Shown here in pieces: positions 34,338 through 46,830 of a stretch of 64,000 nucleotides of DNA; position 1 is the stretch's first letter, and every line of letters begins with the position of its first letter. Both the position numbers and the translations under genes were made by a program. The notes under the pieces are model-generated. The model was not told the origin of the DNA, did not search any database, and saw only the letters and a program-made list of their open reading frames with translations. The stretch comes from an uncultured Methylococcaceae bacterium (GTDB lineage: Bacteria > Pseudomonadota > Gammaproteobacteria > Methylococcales > Methylomonadaceae), in contig CAIYRS010000021.1 in NCBI GenBank assembly GCA_903928685.1, positions 1-64,000 of the forward strand. The letters run 5' to 3'.

Positions 34338-37300
34338 GCGCGGGCTCCGCTGTTAAATTCGTTCAAGTATTCGGCAACAACCAGATGGTTGATATAACGG
34401 CTGGTGTCTGGATTGAGTTTAATTTGTTGCTGTTTCATAAAGCGATTGATGACAATCGGCATTAGCGTTCTCTCAAAATAGCTTTCATTATCAATTATTT
34501 GGGTGTTTTTCAGCACTTGTTCGTCGGCATCTTGTTTGACACCTCTCAGGGCTTCGAAGATTTTGCGTTCGGAATCGGACAAGCCGCCGCGTTCAAGCAG
34601 GCGTTTGTGCAATCGGGTGTATTTGGCATCGCCTTGGTATTTTTGCCGCAATTGATTGTTCTGGCGGTTGAGCTCTTTAACCCGCTCGTGGATTTTGTTC
34701 AGGGTGAAAATATTGGCATTCATTTCTTCCTGAGTTACTTCCGACAAATTCTTATTCTTGAACAGCCGTTCCAGTTCTTCTTTGAGGGTGATGAATTTGG
34801 GGTCTTGCTGGTCGAAGTTGCTAGCCAGGGCTTCGCGGGTTTGCCGCAGGGTGTTTTTCAGTTTGTCGGCTAGCACCAGCTCTTGTTCGCCGATTTTGGT
34901 GAACTGAAAAATCACATCTTCCAGCGCGATGTTTAGCAAATTGGCGCTATCGCTGCCTTGTTCCAGGGTTTCTTTAAGATTGAGCAAATCCAAGCGGTCG
35001 CTGGTTTCACGGAATAGCTTGTTGAGCTTTTCAAAATCCAGATGCTGTAGAAAGTCGTATTCGCCTTGTAGACGGATCAGGTTGTAGAGGCTTTTTGCAT
35101 CGGCTAGGGCTTTTTTCAGCGCCAGCACCTGTTCACGGTCATTGATTTGATTGAGTTGCAGGGAAAATTCTTCGGCATTGTCCAGATTGAAGCGAAACAA
35201 TACGTCTTTGAGGTGTTCAATCTCGGCGCGGATTTCTTCACGGCTTTTGAACAGCTTGGAGTATTGCTCCAACTCGTCGCCCAGTTCACCTTGCAGTTCT
35301 TCGAAATAGCGGCGGTTGGTTTCGTCGAATTCCTTGCTGATGTCGGCAAAGTCCACCACATAACCGTAGCGAAAATCTTTGTAACTGCGGTTGACGCGGG
35401 TTAGCGCTTGTAAAAGGTTGTGGGCTTTGAGTACCCGCCCCAGATACAGCTTTTTCAGGCGTTTGGCATCAAAGCCTGTCAATAACATGTTGTACACAAA
35501 TAGAAAGTCGATTTTTCCGGCTTTGAAGTCTTCCACCCAGGCTTTGCGTTCTTCTTTAGTGCCAATGTCGTGCAGAATCAAAGCGGCGCTGGTCACTTTA
35601 TTGGCGGTTTTTTTCTGGCTTTTGTAATCAGCTTTGGGTTCGGCGACGTGTTTCAGTTGGATAAACTCAAGGTCGTTGGCGGCTTGCGGTGCGGCTGGTT
35701 TGGCGTATTTAGCGTTGAACAGTTCGAAGAGTTGTTTAGCTTGCTCTGAGCTGTCGCAAATCACCATGCCGCCAATCGCCGCATCATTCAAAGCACCCCG
35801 GCTTTTTTCAAAGTCGCTGACGATGTAATCCAGCATGGGTTCAACAAAGTTGGGATGGGCGTAAACCTGCTTTTTGTCGAGGTCGCCTTGCTGAATATGC
35901 AAGTCAGCCAAAGCTTTTTGCAGTGCTAGTTTGTAGTTGGTGGCGATTTCCTCGCGGATCAGGCGCAGGGTGTAGCCGTCGGCAATGGAGGCGTTGTAGT
36001 AATACTTGTGGATGTAATCACCAAACAACATGCGTGAGTTGTAATCGCTGCCCAGCAGCGGCGTGCCAGTCAAGCCGATTTTGATGGCGTTGCGGTCGGA
36101 TTCGTCCAGATTAGCTAAAAAGCTGCCTTTGGGGTTATAGCTACGGTGTACTTCATCGAGAAAATACACACGCTGGATGCTGACATTGTAGTCTTGGTTT
36201 GAAACCACGTCTGGGTCATCTGCAAATTTCTGGATATTGACTACGGTAATTTCCGGTTTGCCGGAATGGTTATGGATAACTTGAGTGGCTTTGATGTCGC
36301 GGCTGAAAGCTTCGCGTGAGTCGATGGTGTGCACGGTCAGGCCACGACTGGTGAATTCGGTTTTAGCTTGGATGAGTAAGTCTATACGATCAACAATGAA
36401 GTAAAACTTGGGGATGATGTGCTTTTTCTGAAAATAGTCAGTCAGAAAGCGTACGTTGTAGTAGGCCAACGCCGTTTTGCCGCTGCCTTGGGTATGCCAG
36501 ATGATGCCTTTTTTGATGCCTTCGTTTAATTTGCGCTCAATAGCCTTGGTGGCGAATAGCTGCGGGTAGCGCATGACGTGCTTTTGCAGGCCGTCTGTTT
36601 CGTGCACGTAGGCCAAAGCAAATCGCAAGATAAACGCTAGCCGTTCACGACTGAGCAGCGAGCTGCATATTCGGTTTGTTGGGCGGTTGGGGTCTTTGTT
36701 TGTGATGAATTCGGGGTTGCTGCGGATAACTTCCTTATTGTTGTCTTTGAGCACGCTAAGCTCAGTTTGCTCGGAAAGTGGTTTCAGCAGCGCGGTGAGG
36801 TTTAAGACTTCTTCTTCCCGGAAATAATTGAACACTGGCTTGCCATAAGCTGGGCTGGCGTAATACGCGCCCTGAATGGGCTGTACTTCGTCTTCGTCGT
36901 ACTCCATGTTGTTGGAGAACAGCATTAACTGGGTGATGTTGATGAAGCGCTTGAATTTGGGATTTTGAAAGCGTTTGTTAATGCGGTCGCGCTCTGCAAG
37001 GATGCCTTCGCGGTTGTTGGGCTTTTTAACTTCAATGAACACCAGTGGCATGCCGTTAATCAGTAGCGTGATGTCGGGGCGGAATTCTTCGTCGCCGTTT
37101 TGGCAGGTCAGTTCAGTAATAACGTGGAACAGATTGTTACTGAAGTTTTCAAAATCAATCAACTTAGTGCCGGAGCGGTCGGTCAGCTTTTGGTAGAAGG
37201 CCTGCCCCAGGTCGTCGTTATCCAGCGTCAGTTTGGTTTCTGTGAGTAAGCGGGCAATGTCGCCTTCATCAACGCTTGGGTTGATCTTGGCTATGGCCTG

Positions 37301-37432
37301 ACGGAACAGCGCGGGAAAGATATTGGTGTCGATGTCCCATTGCTGGTCTTTAAGCGACAGGTAGTCGTAACCCAAGCGAACTAAATGCAGAATTGTTGGT
37401 AGCTTGACGCGCGTGTCTTCGTTGAACTTCAT
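34331..37432 (-). CDS. hsdR: type I restriction enzyme endonuclease/translocase subunit
   Basis: A 1033-residue HsdR. The N-terminal PD-(D/E)xK nuclease reads RPDITLLINGMPLVFIEVKKPNNREG (about residues 119-144). The SF2 translocase shows GIIWHTQGSGKTALAYYNVRFL (Walker A, about 310-330), the DEVH box in YFLDEVHRSYNPKG, and later GLTGTPLL and QALTRVNRSY (motif VI). The C-terminal ~300 residues are helical and probably contact HsdM/HsdS. All key motifs are intact, so restriction may be active. It is first in the minus-strand hsd operon. Confidence 0.96.
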   Translation of the reverse strand: MKFNEDTRVKLPTILHLVRLGYDYLSLKDQQWDIDTNIFPALFRQAIAKINPSVDEGDIARLLTETKLTLDNDDLGQAFYQKLTDRSGTKLIDFENFSNNLFHVITELTCQNGDEEFRPDITLLINGMPLVFIEVKKPNNREGILAERDRINKRFQNPKFKRFINITQLMLFSNNMEYDEDEVQPIQGAYYASPAYGKPVFNYFREEEVLNLTALLKPLSEQTELSVLKDNNKEVIRSNPEFITNKDPNRPTNRICSSLLSRERLAFILRFALAYVHETDGLQKHVMRYPQLFATKAIERKLNEGIKKGIIWHTQGSGKTALAYYNVRFLTDYFQKKHIIPKFYFIVDRIDLLIQAKTEFTSRGLTVHTIDSREAFSRDIKATQVIHNHSGKPEITVVNIQKFADDPDVVSNQDYNVSIQRVYFLDEVHRSYNPKGSFLANLDESDRNAIKIGLTGTPLLGSDYNSRMLFGDYIHKYYYNASIADGYTLRLIREEIATNYKLALQKALADLHIQQGDLDKKQVYAHPNFVEPMLDYIVSDFEKSRGALNDAAIGGMVICDSSEQAKQLFELFNAKYAKPAAPQAANDLEFIQLKHVAEPKADYKSQKKTANKVTSAALILHDIGTKEERKAWVEDFKAGKIDFLFVYNMLLTGFDAKRLKKLYLGRVLKAHNLLQALTRVNRSYKDFRYGYVVDFADISKEFDETNRRYFEELQGELGDELEQYSKLFKSREEIRAEIEHLKDVLFRFNLDNAEEFSLQLNQINDREQVLALKKALADAKSLYNLIRLQGEYDFLQHLDFEKLNKLFRETSDRLDLLNLKETLEQGSDSANLLNIALEDVIFQFTKIGEQELVLADKLKNTLRQTREALASNFDQQDPKFITLKEELERLFKNKNLSEVTQEEMNANIFTLNKIHERVKELNRQNNQLRQKYQGDAKYTRLHKRLLERGGLSDSERKIFEALRGVKQDADEQVLKNTQIIDNESYFERTLMPIVINRFMKQQQIKLNPDTSRYINHLVVAEYLNEFNSGARAW

Positions 37433-37735
37433 GTAAACCTTTGCAAAAAGCTAAGCCGTTAATTTACGCCGCGTATTGCCATTCAATCAGTATCGCTTTT
37501 GTTTGGACGGCAAATTAGGGATTTTGGAAAAATGGTTCTTTTAGGGATAGGTTCTTAAGGAAGTACTGAACTAATCGATCCCGTTCATGCTTCAACAAGC
37601 TCAGCACGAACGGAATCATTTAGTTACCGTTCGGCCTGAGCTTGTCGAAGGCTTTGTTCGGCGATTCCTTAACCTTCTGGCTTATAAAATTGTGAGACAA
37701 ATTTAAGAAATTATGAGATCTGACACACTAGCAGT
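37433..37735. repeat. intergenic region with bipartite REP-like element
   Basis: No gene. It separates gyrB's end from hsdR's start. A complete ~115-base bipartite element (37556-37671) has two hairpins: CCGTTCATGCTTCAACAAGC...GCACGAACGG and CCGTTCGGCCTGAGC...GGCTTTGTTCGG. The hsdR promoter should lie in 37433-37550. Confidence 0.8.
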
Positions 37736-40150
<2,415 letters not shown>

Positions 40151-40177
40151 TTATTTTCCTGGTTTTCATATCACTTT

Positions 40178-40193
40178 TGTTCCACATGAAACT
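40178..40193. promoter_or_regulatory. parS-like site 1
   Basis: TGTTCCACATGAAACT, 14 of 16 matches to the bacterial parS consensus TGTTNCACGTGAAACA. It spans the gyrB-recF gap up to the recF stop. Confidence 0.65.
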
Positions 40194-41266
40194 TACAACT
40201 GTTTAATGTTCCCTTGTTCCACGTGAAACAACCTGTAGTTCTTTATTAGTTCAACACTACCAAAATCCGCCATTTCAGTCGCCGTTATAAAAACTTGGCA
40301 TGGTAAGTCAGCCAAAAATTCAAGCAATTTGGCTCGGTTGCTTATATCTAATTCTGCGGCAAAATCATCAATCAAAATACAACTCATAGCATTCTGTTTA
40401 TTGGCTAATAATTGTACTTGGGCAAGTTTTAAACTTAGTACCAACAATTTCAATTGACCACGTGAAACAAAGTCTTTTGCCAATTGCTTATTCACTGTAA
40501 TTAAGAAATCTGCACGATGCGGGCCACTATGGGTAAAGCCGTAACGCAAATCCCTATCTAAGTCTGCTTCCAATAGCTGTAGCAATGGAATTTCAGTATC
40601 CCAACCCGAAACTAAACTTATGTCCAGATATTCAAAATCAAGAAATTTTTTAATAATTTCAAGAAATACAGGTTTAAGGTTGCTTAGATATTGCCGACGA
40701 GAAACATCGACTATTGTACCGTAATACGCCAATTCTTTATCCCAAACATTCAACTGTTGGCTTTGTTTGGATTTTAATAAGCTATTTCGTTGCGACAAGG
40801 CTTTCTTAAATCGTCGCCACGCCTGCAAAAAATGTTCATCGTGATTAAACACGCCCCAGTCCAAAAACTCCCTTCTAATTTGAGGGCCAGCATCTAACAA
40901 CTCATAACTTTTAGGGTGAATTAATTGCAACGGCAGCGCATAAGCCAGATCAGCTCGTTTTTGTGATGGTTGCCGATTGATATGAATTTCTATCGCTTTG
41001 CCATCCAGCTGTATACCCAATTGCTGTATTTGATGTTGGTGACTTAACTGACCAGCAACAACCAGATGCTGTTGCTGAGTATTGATAACAGATTTAATGG
41101 AAGCAGAACGAAAGGATTTCGCCCTGCCTAAAATGTAAATCGCTTCTAGGATCGAACTTTTACCGCTGGCATTTTCACCAAAGATAAAGTTGATATGTTC
41201 AGAGGGTTTAATAGATTGCTGTTGGATATTTCTGACATGATAAATATCTAATTTAAGTAACCCCAT
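40193..41266 (-). CDS. recF: DNA replication and repair protein RecF
   Basis: A 357-residue SMC-like ATPase that helps load RecA at gapped DNA. The Walker A motif is FIFGENASGKSSILEAIYIL near residues 27-46, the signature region is SRGQLKLLVLSLKLAQ, and the Walker B is CILIDDFAAELD. It lies 10 bases after dnaN, and gyrB follows about 40 bases after its stop, the classical origin operon. Two parS-like sequences fall inside its 3' part. Confidence 0.97.
   Translation of the reverse strand: MGLLKLDIYHVRNIQQQSIKPSEHINFIFGENASGKSSILEAIYILGRAKSFRSASIKSVINTQQQHLVVAGQLSHQHQIQQLGIQLDGKAIEIHINRQPSQKRADLAYALPLQLIHPKSYELLDAGPQIRREFLDWGVFNHDEHFLQAWRRFKKALSQRNSLLKSKQSQQLNVWDKELAYYGTIVDVSRRQYLSNLKPVFLEIIKKFLDFEYLDISLVSGWDTEIPLLQLLEADLDRDLRYGFTHSGPHRADFLITVNKQLAKDFVSRGQLKLLVLSLKLAQVQLLANKQNAMSCILIDDFAAELDISNRAKLLEFLADLPCQVFITATEMADFGSVELIKNYRLFHVEQGNIKQL
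40215..40230. promoter_or_regulatory. parS site 2 (exact consensus)
   Basis: TGTTCCACGTGAAACA, an exact match to the 16-base parS consensus bound by ParB. It lies in the 3' end of recF, 37 bases from parS-like site 1. Confidence 0.88.
40454..40469. promoter_or_regulatory. parS-like site 3 (degenerate)
   Basis: TTGACCACGTGAAACA within recF: 13 of 16 matches, with the inner CCACGTGAAACA intact. It could be a weaker ParB site or a coding coincidence. Confidence 0.5.
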
Positions 41267-41276
41267 AGCTGATTAT

Positions 41277-42377
41277 TTACAATCGCATTGGCATAACAAT
41301 AAATTTATACAAGCCGTCATTCGGTTCATGAATAAAACAACTGCTGATATTACTGGCAATGGTAAGTACGGCTAATTCAGAATCTAAATTTGAAATGGCA
41401 TCCAACAAATATTGGGCATTAAAAGCAATAGTAAGATCATCACCCGTGTATTCAATCAGCATTTCTTCTTCAGCTTCATCATGTTCGGGGTTGTGCGTTG
41501 AAATCTTTAAGCTACCGGAAGCAATATCCAAGGTAATGCCTTTAAATTTTTCGTTCGATAAAATGGCAACCCGCGTTAAAGCTTCTTTCAAAAATTGTTT
41601 TTGAATGTGTATTTCATTAAAAAAATCTTGTTGGAAGACTTTACTGAAATCAGGATATTTTGAATCGACTAATTTTGCTGAAAACTGCAAATTTTCAATA
41701 TAGACCCGAATATTGTTCGCTGAAAACTCAATGGTTAAATCTATATCAGGATTATCCAATAATCGGCTTAATTCCAACGCGCCTTTTCTTGGCAAAATAA
41801 TTCTTGCTTCAAACCCAGTTGCTTGCGGCAATTGATCTTCGTAAATCGACAACCTATGGCCATCAGAAGCAACCAATTTCAATTTGCTATTGGAAATATG
41901 CAATAACAGGCCATTGAGATAATAACGGACATCCTGGTTAGCCATGCAAAACATGGTTTTTTCTAAAGCACGTTTAAAACTGCCAGAATTAATAGTGAAT
42001 TGGTTTTCAAATTCAGATTCGGTAAATTCAGGGTAATTATCCGCTGGCAAACAACTCAAAGAAAATCGGCTTCGGTTAGACGAAATTTTCATTTTGTCAT
42101 CTTGCACTTCAAGCTTGATCTCAGCGCCGCTAGGCAATAATCGGCAAATATCTAAAAACTTTCTCGCCGGAACCGTTATTGCGCCATCTGAAGTGGGTGC
42201 AATAGCAATTTTAGCGATAATCTGAATTTCAAGATCCGTACCCGTCAAAATCAAATGATTATCTTTAATGACCATCAGCACATTCGCAAGAATAGGCATG
42301 GTTTGTCTTTTTTCAATAACACTGACTATTTGTTGTAGTGGCGTTAATAATTCTTCCCGATTGATAATAAATTTCAT
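41277..42377 (-). CDS. dnaN: DNA polymerase III beta subunit (sliding clamp)
   Basis: A 366-residue sliding clamp. Three repeated clamp domains of about 120 residues each are seen. Signatures: MKFIINREELLTPLQQIVSVIEKRQTMPIL at the N-terminus, LVASDGHRLS in the middle, and the C-terminal KFIVMPMRL, the conserved clamp ending. Length is usual. It is separated from dnaA by a 490-base AT-rich region that is the likely origin, and leads directly into recF. Confidence 0.98.
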   Translation of the reverse strand: MKFIINREELLTPLQQIVSVIEKRQTMPILANVLMVIKDNHLILTGTDLEIQIIAKIAIAPTSDGAITVPARKFLDICRLLPSGAEIKLEVQDDKMKISSNRSRFSLSCLPADNYPEFTESEFENQFTINSGSFKRALEKTMFCMANQDVRYYLNGLLLHISNSKLKLVASDGHRLSIYEDQLPQATGFEARIILPRKGALELSRLLDNPDIDLTIEFSANNIRVYIENLQFSAKLVDSKYPDFSKVFQQDFFNEIHIQKQFLKEALTRVAILSNEKFKGITLDIASGSLKISTHNPEHDEAEEEMLIEYTGDDLTIAFNAQYLLDAISNLDSELAVLTIASNISSCFIHEPNDGLYKFIVMPMRL

Positions 42378-42867
42378 AGTGTATTTATATTATTACTATT
42401 AGCGACATAAAAAACTGTGGAAAACGCATAATACTTGTTATATTTCAATAACTTAAGTAAAAATTAATTGGCCTTGGGTATTGTTGGTAAGTTGTGTACA
42501 AGTTATTTAACTAAATTGCCTACGGTGTTGTACACAGAAAAGCTAACAGAAAACAGTGCTTTTATTAACAAAGTTATCCACAATATAAAAAATCTTGGTT
42601 AGCGGTAAATCCACATCAAAAACGTGATTTTAATTAATATCTGCTAATAATAATTAAGTTATCTTTTTTAAACTTATTACTATTAGAGAGCTTAAAAATC
42701 CGGTAAAACCTATTATTTACCATAAATATTAATAGCTTATTTAAAAAATAAAGTTGTTTTTTAACTGTGTATAAGTTGTGGGTAAAAATAACCGTTAAAA
42801 ATCTAATTTAGTTACCCACATTCTTGCCCACAAAAAACCATGGCTTTACCCACAAAGTTATCCACAG
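42378..42867. other. candidate replication origin (oriC) between dnaA and dnaN
   Basis: A 490-base, strongly AT-rich gap with several DnaA-box-like nonamers: TTATCCACA at 42574-42582 and 42858-42866 (exact), TTATACACA on the minus strand at 42766-42774, TTGTACACA at 42528-42536 and on the minus strand at 42493-42501, TTTTCCACA on the minus strand at 42416-42424, plus several TTACCCACA-like sequences near 42776, 42811 and 42846. The 42644-42765 part is nearly pure A/T and could be the unwinding element. The rpmH-dnaA gap (44185-44402) shows no such boxes. The dnaN promoter must also lie here. Confidence 0.75.
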
Positions 42868-44184
42868 TTAATGGGATAAAGTCCGTAACAAATTGGAATA
42901 ATCTTCAGCAATCTTATGATCTGCTTCTTTTAATTCCGCAATACGTTTACAGGCATTAATAACTGTAGTGTGATCGCGTCCGCCAAAAGCATTGCCAATT
43001 TCTGGAAAGCTGTGTGATGTTAATTCCCGTGCTAAACACATCGCCACTTGCCTAGGCCGGGTAATGGTTTGTTTACGGTTTTTTGAAGATAAATCCGCCA
43101 CCCGAATTTTGTAATATTCAGCAACGGTTTTTTGGATATTATCGATATTGACCAACTTATCCTGTAAAGAAAGCAAATCGTGCAAGGCTTCTTTGGTAAA
43201 GTCGATGGTTATATCCCTACCGGTAAATTGGGCATTGGCAATAACTCGCCGCAATGCCCCTTCCAAATCACGGACATTGGATGGGATTTTTTTGGCGATA
43301 AAAAAAGCGACTTCCTGAGCCAGGTTGACATTAACCAGATTGGCTTTTTTCATCAAAATCGCCGCCCGGGTTTCCATATCAGGTGGTTCGATAGAAACTG
43401 GTAATCCCCAGCCAAAACGCGATTTAAGGCGATCTTCCAACCCCGTTATTTCTTTAGGATATTTATCGCAAGTCAAAATAACTTGGTGCTTTTTTTCAAG
43501 TAAGGTGTTGAAGGTGTGGAAAAATTCTTCTTGTGAACGCTCTTTACCAGCAAAAAATTGAATATCATCAATCAGCAAAACATCAATACGCCGATAAAAC
43601 TCCTTAAAGGCATCGATAGAGTTTTGTTGCAGCGCCCTCACCATATCTTGGACAAATTTCTCAGAATGTAAGTAGACAATATTGGCAGAAGGATTTTTTT
43701 CAAAAATGGCATTGCCAATTGCGTGCATCAGATGGGTTTTCCCCAATCCGGAACTGCCGTAAATTAACAGTGGATTATAAGCTTTGCCACTATTTTCAGA
43801 GACTTGGATGGAAGCCGCGCGGGCCAACTGGTTGGACTTGCCTTCCACGAAATTATCAAAGGTAAACGCCTTATTCAGAAAATTTAAGCTAGCTTTCTTC
43901 ACTTCCTTATTTTTTACGCTGCCCATGACCGCAGGCGCAGGAGATTTTCTGGAGCCAATTTCCAAACTCAAGGTTAAGCTTCCGTTAGAAAACTCATCGA
44001 TGGAGCTTAACAACTTTGTAAAATAATGTTGTTTTACCCAATCTAAAACGAAACGGTTAGGTGCTAAAAGTTTAATTTGCCCGTCGCTTTCTATTGCTTG
44101 TAGTGGCCTGATCCAGGTGCTGAAGTCACTGGTAGTGATTTCGTTTTCAAGTTTTGCAAGGCAGTTATCCCAAATTGAGCTCAT
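42868..44184 (-). CDS. dnaA: chromosomal replication initiator DnaA
   Basis: A 438-residue AAA+ initiator. Domain I (about 1-85: [25 protein letters not shown]), a short linker (domain II), the AAA+ core with Walker [17 protein letters not shown] and Walker [11 protein letters not shown], and the C-terminal DNA-binding domain with the DnaA signature [14 protein letters not shown] (near 405-418). Domain II is short, giving the compact length. It is divergent from rpmH. It should bind the box cluster just behind its own 3' end. Confidence 0.98.
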   Translation of the reverse strand: MSSIWDNCLAKLENEITTSDFSTWIRPLQAIESDGQIKLLAPNRFVLDWVKQHYFTKLLSSIDEFSNGSLTLSLEIGSRKSPAPAVMGSVKNKEVKKASLNFLNKAFTFDNFVEGKSNQLARAASIQVSENSGKAYNPLLIYGSSGLGKTHLMHAIGNAIFEKNPSANIVYLHSEKFVQDMVRALQQNSIDAFKEFYRRIDVLLIDDIQFFAGKERSQEEFFHTFNTLLEKKHQVILTCDKYPKEITGLEDRLKSRFGWGLPVSIEPPDMETRAAILMKKANLVNVNLAQEVAFFIAKKIPSNVRDLEGALRRVIANAQFTGRDITIDFTKEALHDLLSLQDKLVNIDNIQKTVAEYYKIRVADLSSKNRKQTITRPRQVAMCLARELTSHSFPEIGNAFGGRDHTTVINACKRIAELKEADHKIAEDYSNLLRTLSH

Positions 44185-44402
44185 TACGATTAAAGTTTTT
44201 CTGTTGTTTAGTTGATTGTTTGAATTTCGCTGGTATTAATTGCAGGGCAGTTTTAAGCGAACAAAAGTTAATATTCAAGATTTTACAGCACTATACAGTA
44301 ATAAAACTTTCGTCTACAGAATTGACAGTTAAAAGGCTTTAATTTACTATCTTCGGTCTTTTTATCCATTTTTGTTAACTTTCACCCACTCAGGTTTTAA
44401 TC
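44185..44402. promoter_or_regulatory. divergent dnaA / rpmH promoter region
   Basis: A near-consensus promoter for rpmH is visible: TTGACA at 44322-44327, 17-base spacer, TACTAT at 44345-44350, giving a start near 44357 and a leader of about 45 bases. The dnaA promoter on the minus strand must lie in the left half, but no single hexamer pair stands out. Confidence 0.8.
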
Positions 44403-44537
44403 ATGAAAAGAACATACCAACCCAGCAAAATCAAACGTGTAAGAACACATGGCTTTCGTGCCAGAATGGCAACCGTCGGCGGACGCAAAGTATTGAACGC
44501 CCGTAGAGCCAAAGGACGCGCTAAATTAGCCCTTTAG
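44403..44537 (+). CDS. rpmH: 50S ribosomal protein L34
   Basis: Too short for the ORF track. The 44-codon frame reads [20 protein letters not shown]...[18 protein letters not shown], an unmistakable L34. It opens the rpmH-rnpA-yidD-yidC-mnmE run and follows the TTGACA/TACTAT promoter. Confidence 0.98.
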   Translation: MKRTYQPSKIKRVRTHGFRARMATVGGRKVLNARRAKGRAKLAL

Positions 44538-44548
44538 CCTTATGCTGC

Positions 44549-44914
44549 GTGGCAGATAATGATTTCAGTTTTCCGCCACAACTACGGCTGAAAAAACCTG
44601 CGGATTATAAAAAAGTATTTGCCAAGCCAGTAAAATCGAGTGACCAATATTTTACCTTATTAGCAATTAGGAACGATTTGGATCACCCAAGACTGGGTTT
44701 GGCGATAGCAAAAAAAAATATAAAAAAAGCGGTACACAGAAATCTTATAAAGCGTACGGTAAGGGAAAATTTCAGGATACAACAAAATTTGGGCAATATA
44801 GACATTGTCGTTCTGGCCCGACGGGAAGCAGTCGATGCCCCGCTGGAATCATTAAGAAAGTCATTGGAAAAACACTGGCACAAGTTGGTAACCCGATGCG
44901 CTTCATGCTCATAG
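44549..44914 (+). CDS. rnpA: ribonuclease P protein component
   Basis: A 121-residue RnpA that assists the RNase P RNA in 5' tRNA processing. Signature segments: [45 protein letters not shown] (the RNR motif), and IVVLARREA. The start is GTG at 44549, 12 bases after rpmH; the ATG at 44542 is out of frame. The 3' end overlaps yidD by 19 bases, the normal compact arrangement. Confidence 0.95.
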   Translation: MADNDFSFPPQLRLKKPADYKKVFAKPVKSSDQYFTLLAIRNDLDHPRLGLAIAKKNIKKAVHRNLIKRTVRENFRIQQNLGNIDIVVLARREAVDAPLESLRKSLEKHWHKLVTRCASCS

Positions 44915-45120
44915 CCTTAATAAAGTTTTACAAATACTTTATTAGTCCCTTGCTTGGTTCTAATTGCCGATTTTACCCAAGCTGTTCAAGTTATTCCTTA
45001 GAAGCCATACAGCGTCATGGCGCTTTAATGGGTGGTTACCTTACGCTTAGAAGATTATTGAAATGTCATCCTTTCCATGAAGGTGGCATTGATACCGTTC
45101 CAGAAAAATTGGGTAAATAA
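44896..45120 (+). CDS. yidD: membrane protein insertion efficiency factor YidD
   Basis: A 74-residue Yid[36 protein letters not shown]...[18 protein letters not shown] contains all family motifs, including the three cysteines. It assists YidC-dependent membrane insertion. It overlaps the rnpA end and precedes yidC by 2 bases. Confidence 0.95.
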   Translation: MRFMLIALIKFYKYFISPLLGSNCRFYPSCSSYSLEAIQRHGALMGGYLTLRRLLKCHPFHEGGIDTVPEKLGK

Positions 45121-45122
45121 GA

Positions 45123-46826
45123 ATGGACAATATAAGATTTGTACTGATAGTTGTTTTTGCCATGCTAGTCATCATGCTGATGCAAGCGTGGGAAATTGAT
45201 TACGGCCCAAAGCCGCCTGTCGCGGTAACCGCCGAGGCAACTTTAGCAAGTAAAGACGACTTACCATCCGCTTCTGGCACACCAGAAACACCTGCAACTG
45301 GAAATATTTCAGCACCAGCAGCCATAAATGCCGCGCCTATTAGCAAAGGCATTACCATCAAAACCGACGTTATCGCCGTTGAAATTGATAGCCAAGGCGC
45401 AACCTTACGCAATCTTGACCTCCTAACCTATCCCCTAGAACAGGACAACAGCATTGTAAACACAGTGCGGGCGTTAATAGGCTTGTCGGTTTCCGAGAAA
45501 AACCACAACCCAGTCAGATTGTTTAATGCCGATCAAGAAAAATTGTTTTTGGCGCAAAGTGGCTTGATTGCTGGCAGTGGCTCATCAGCCGCCGCAAACC
45601 ATTACAGCGTATTCACTAGCCAGCAAGACAGCTACAGCCTGCAAGATGGTCAAGATAGCCTTAGCGTACCACTAACATGGACAGACAATAACGGCCTTAC
45701 CGTCACCAAAACCTTTACTTTCAAACGTGGCAGTTATGAAATTGGCTTAAGCCAAGAAATTAACAACACCTCAAGCAAAGCTTGGTCTGGTAGACAATAT
45801 AGCCAATTACTGCGTTTGCCCAATACCGAAAACAAAGGCAATTTCTTAACTGGCGGTATGCGTGCATTTGACGGTGGCGTCATCTATACCGAAAAAGACA
45901 AATACCAAAAAGTCAGTTTTGACGATATGGCAAAAGAAGATTTGGACGTAGCTACCCAAGGCGGTTGGACAGCAATGATCCAACATTATTTCGCCTCTGC
46001 ATGGATACCACCAGCGGACCAAGAAAACCACTTTTATACCAAATCTTTAAAAGACGGCAATTATGTCATTGGCTCGTATTCACCAGCCGTTACTGTAGAA
46101 AGCAATGCCACGGCAAAATTTAGCGCCCAACTGTATGCAGGTCCGAAAGTACAGCCTGTTATGGAAAAAATCGCTAAAGGTTTGGAATTGACAGTTGATT
46201 ACAGCGTCTTGACCTTCATCGGTAAACCGATTTACTGGTTGCTAAACCAACTGCATGATTTAAGTGGCAACTGGGGCGTGGCAATTATCGGCGTAACGCT
46301 GTGCATTAAATTATTGTTTTTCCCATTATCACAAGCCAGTTTCAAATCCATGGCAAAAATGCGGAAAATCCAACCACGCCTGAAAGAATTGCAAGAGCGT
46401 TTTAAAGACGACCGTATGCGTTTCAACAATGAAATGATGGCGATGTACAAAAAGGAAAAAGTAAATCCACTCGGCGGTTGTTTGCCAGTGTTGGTACAGA
46501 TTCCGGTATTCATGTGCTTATATTGGGTACTTAGCGAAACCGTAGAATTCCGCCAAGCGCCATTCATATTATGGATACAAGACTTGTCAGTAGAAGACCC
46601 GTTCTACCTTTTGCCGCTGATTATGGGTGTCACCATGAAAATTCAGCAAAGTCTTAACCCAGCACCGATTGATCCGGTACAGGCAAAGGTCATGAAAATG
46701 TTTCCGATAGTCTTTACCGTATTCTTCCTGTTTTTCCCCGCTGGCTTGGTTTTGTATTGGGTAATCAACAACACCTTATCCATCATCCAACAGTGGTACA
46801 TCACCAAACACATTGCCACTGAATAA
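45123..46826 (+). CDS. yidC: membrane protein insertase YidC
   Basis: A 567-residue Oxa1/YidC insertase. The N-terminal anchor ([25 protein letters not shown]) is followed by a large periplasmic domain (about 60-345) and the five-helix core: [46 protein letters not shown], the [22 protein letters not shown] segment and the C-terminal [16 protein letters not shown]. It inserts membrane proteins with or without SecYEG. It lies within the rpmH-mnmE cluster. Confidence 0.97.
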   Translation: MDNIRFVLIVVFAMLVIMLMQAWEIDYGPKPPVAVTAEATLASKDDLPSASGTPETPATGNISAPAAINAAPISKGITIKTDVIAVEIDSQGATLRNLDLLTYPLEQDNSIVNTVRALIGLSVSEKNHNPVRLFNADQEKLFLAQSGLIAGSGSSAAANHYSVFTSQQDSYSLQDGQDSLSVPLTWTDNNGLTVTKTFTFKRGSYEIGLSQEINNTSSKAWSGRQYSQLLRLPNTENKGNFLTGGMRAFDGGVIYTEKDKYQKVSFDDMAKEDLDVATQGGWTAMIQHYFASAWIPPADQENHFYTKSLKDGNYVIGSYSPAVTVESNATAKFSAQLYAGPKVQPVMEKIAKGLELTVDYSVLTFIGKPIYWLLNQLHDLSGNWGVAIIGVTLCIKLLFFPLSQASFKSMAKMRKIQPRLKELQERFKDDRMRFNNEMMAMYKKEKVNPLGGCLPVLVQIPVFMCLYWVLSETVEFRQAPFILWIQDLSVEDPFYLLPLIMGVTMKIQQSLNPAPIDPVQAKVMKMFPIVFTVFFLFFPAGLVLYWVINNTLSIIQQWYITKHIATE

Positions 46827-46830
46827 CACC

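Noticed and set aside
44185-44402. rpmH-dnaA gap as replication origin
   Set aside because: No DnaA-box-like nonamers seen, whereas the dnaA-dnaN gap has several.
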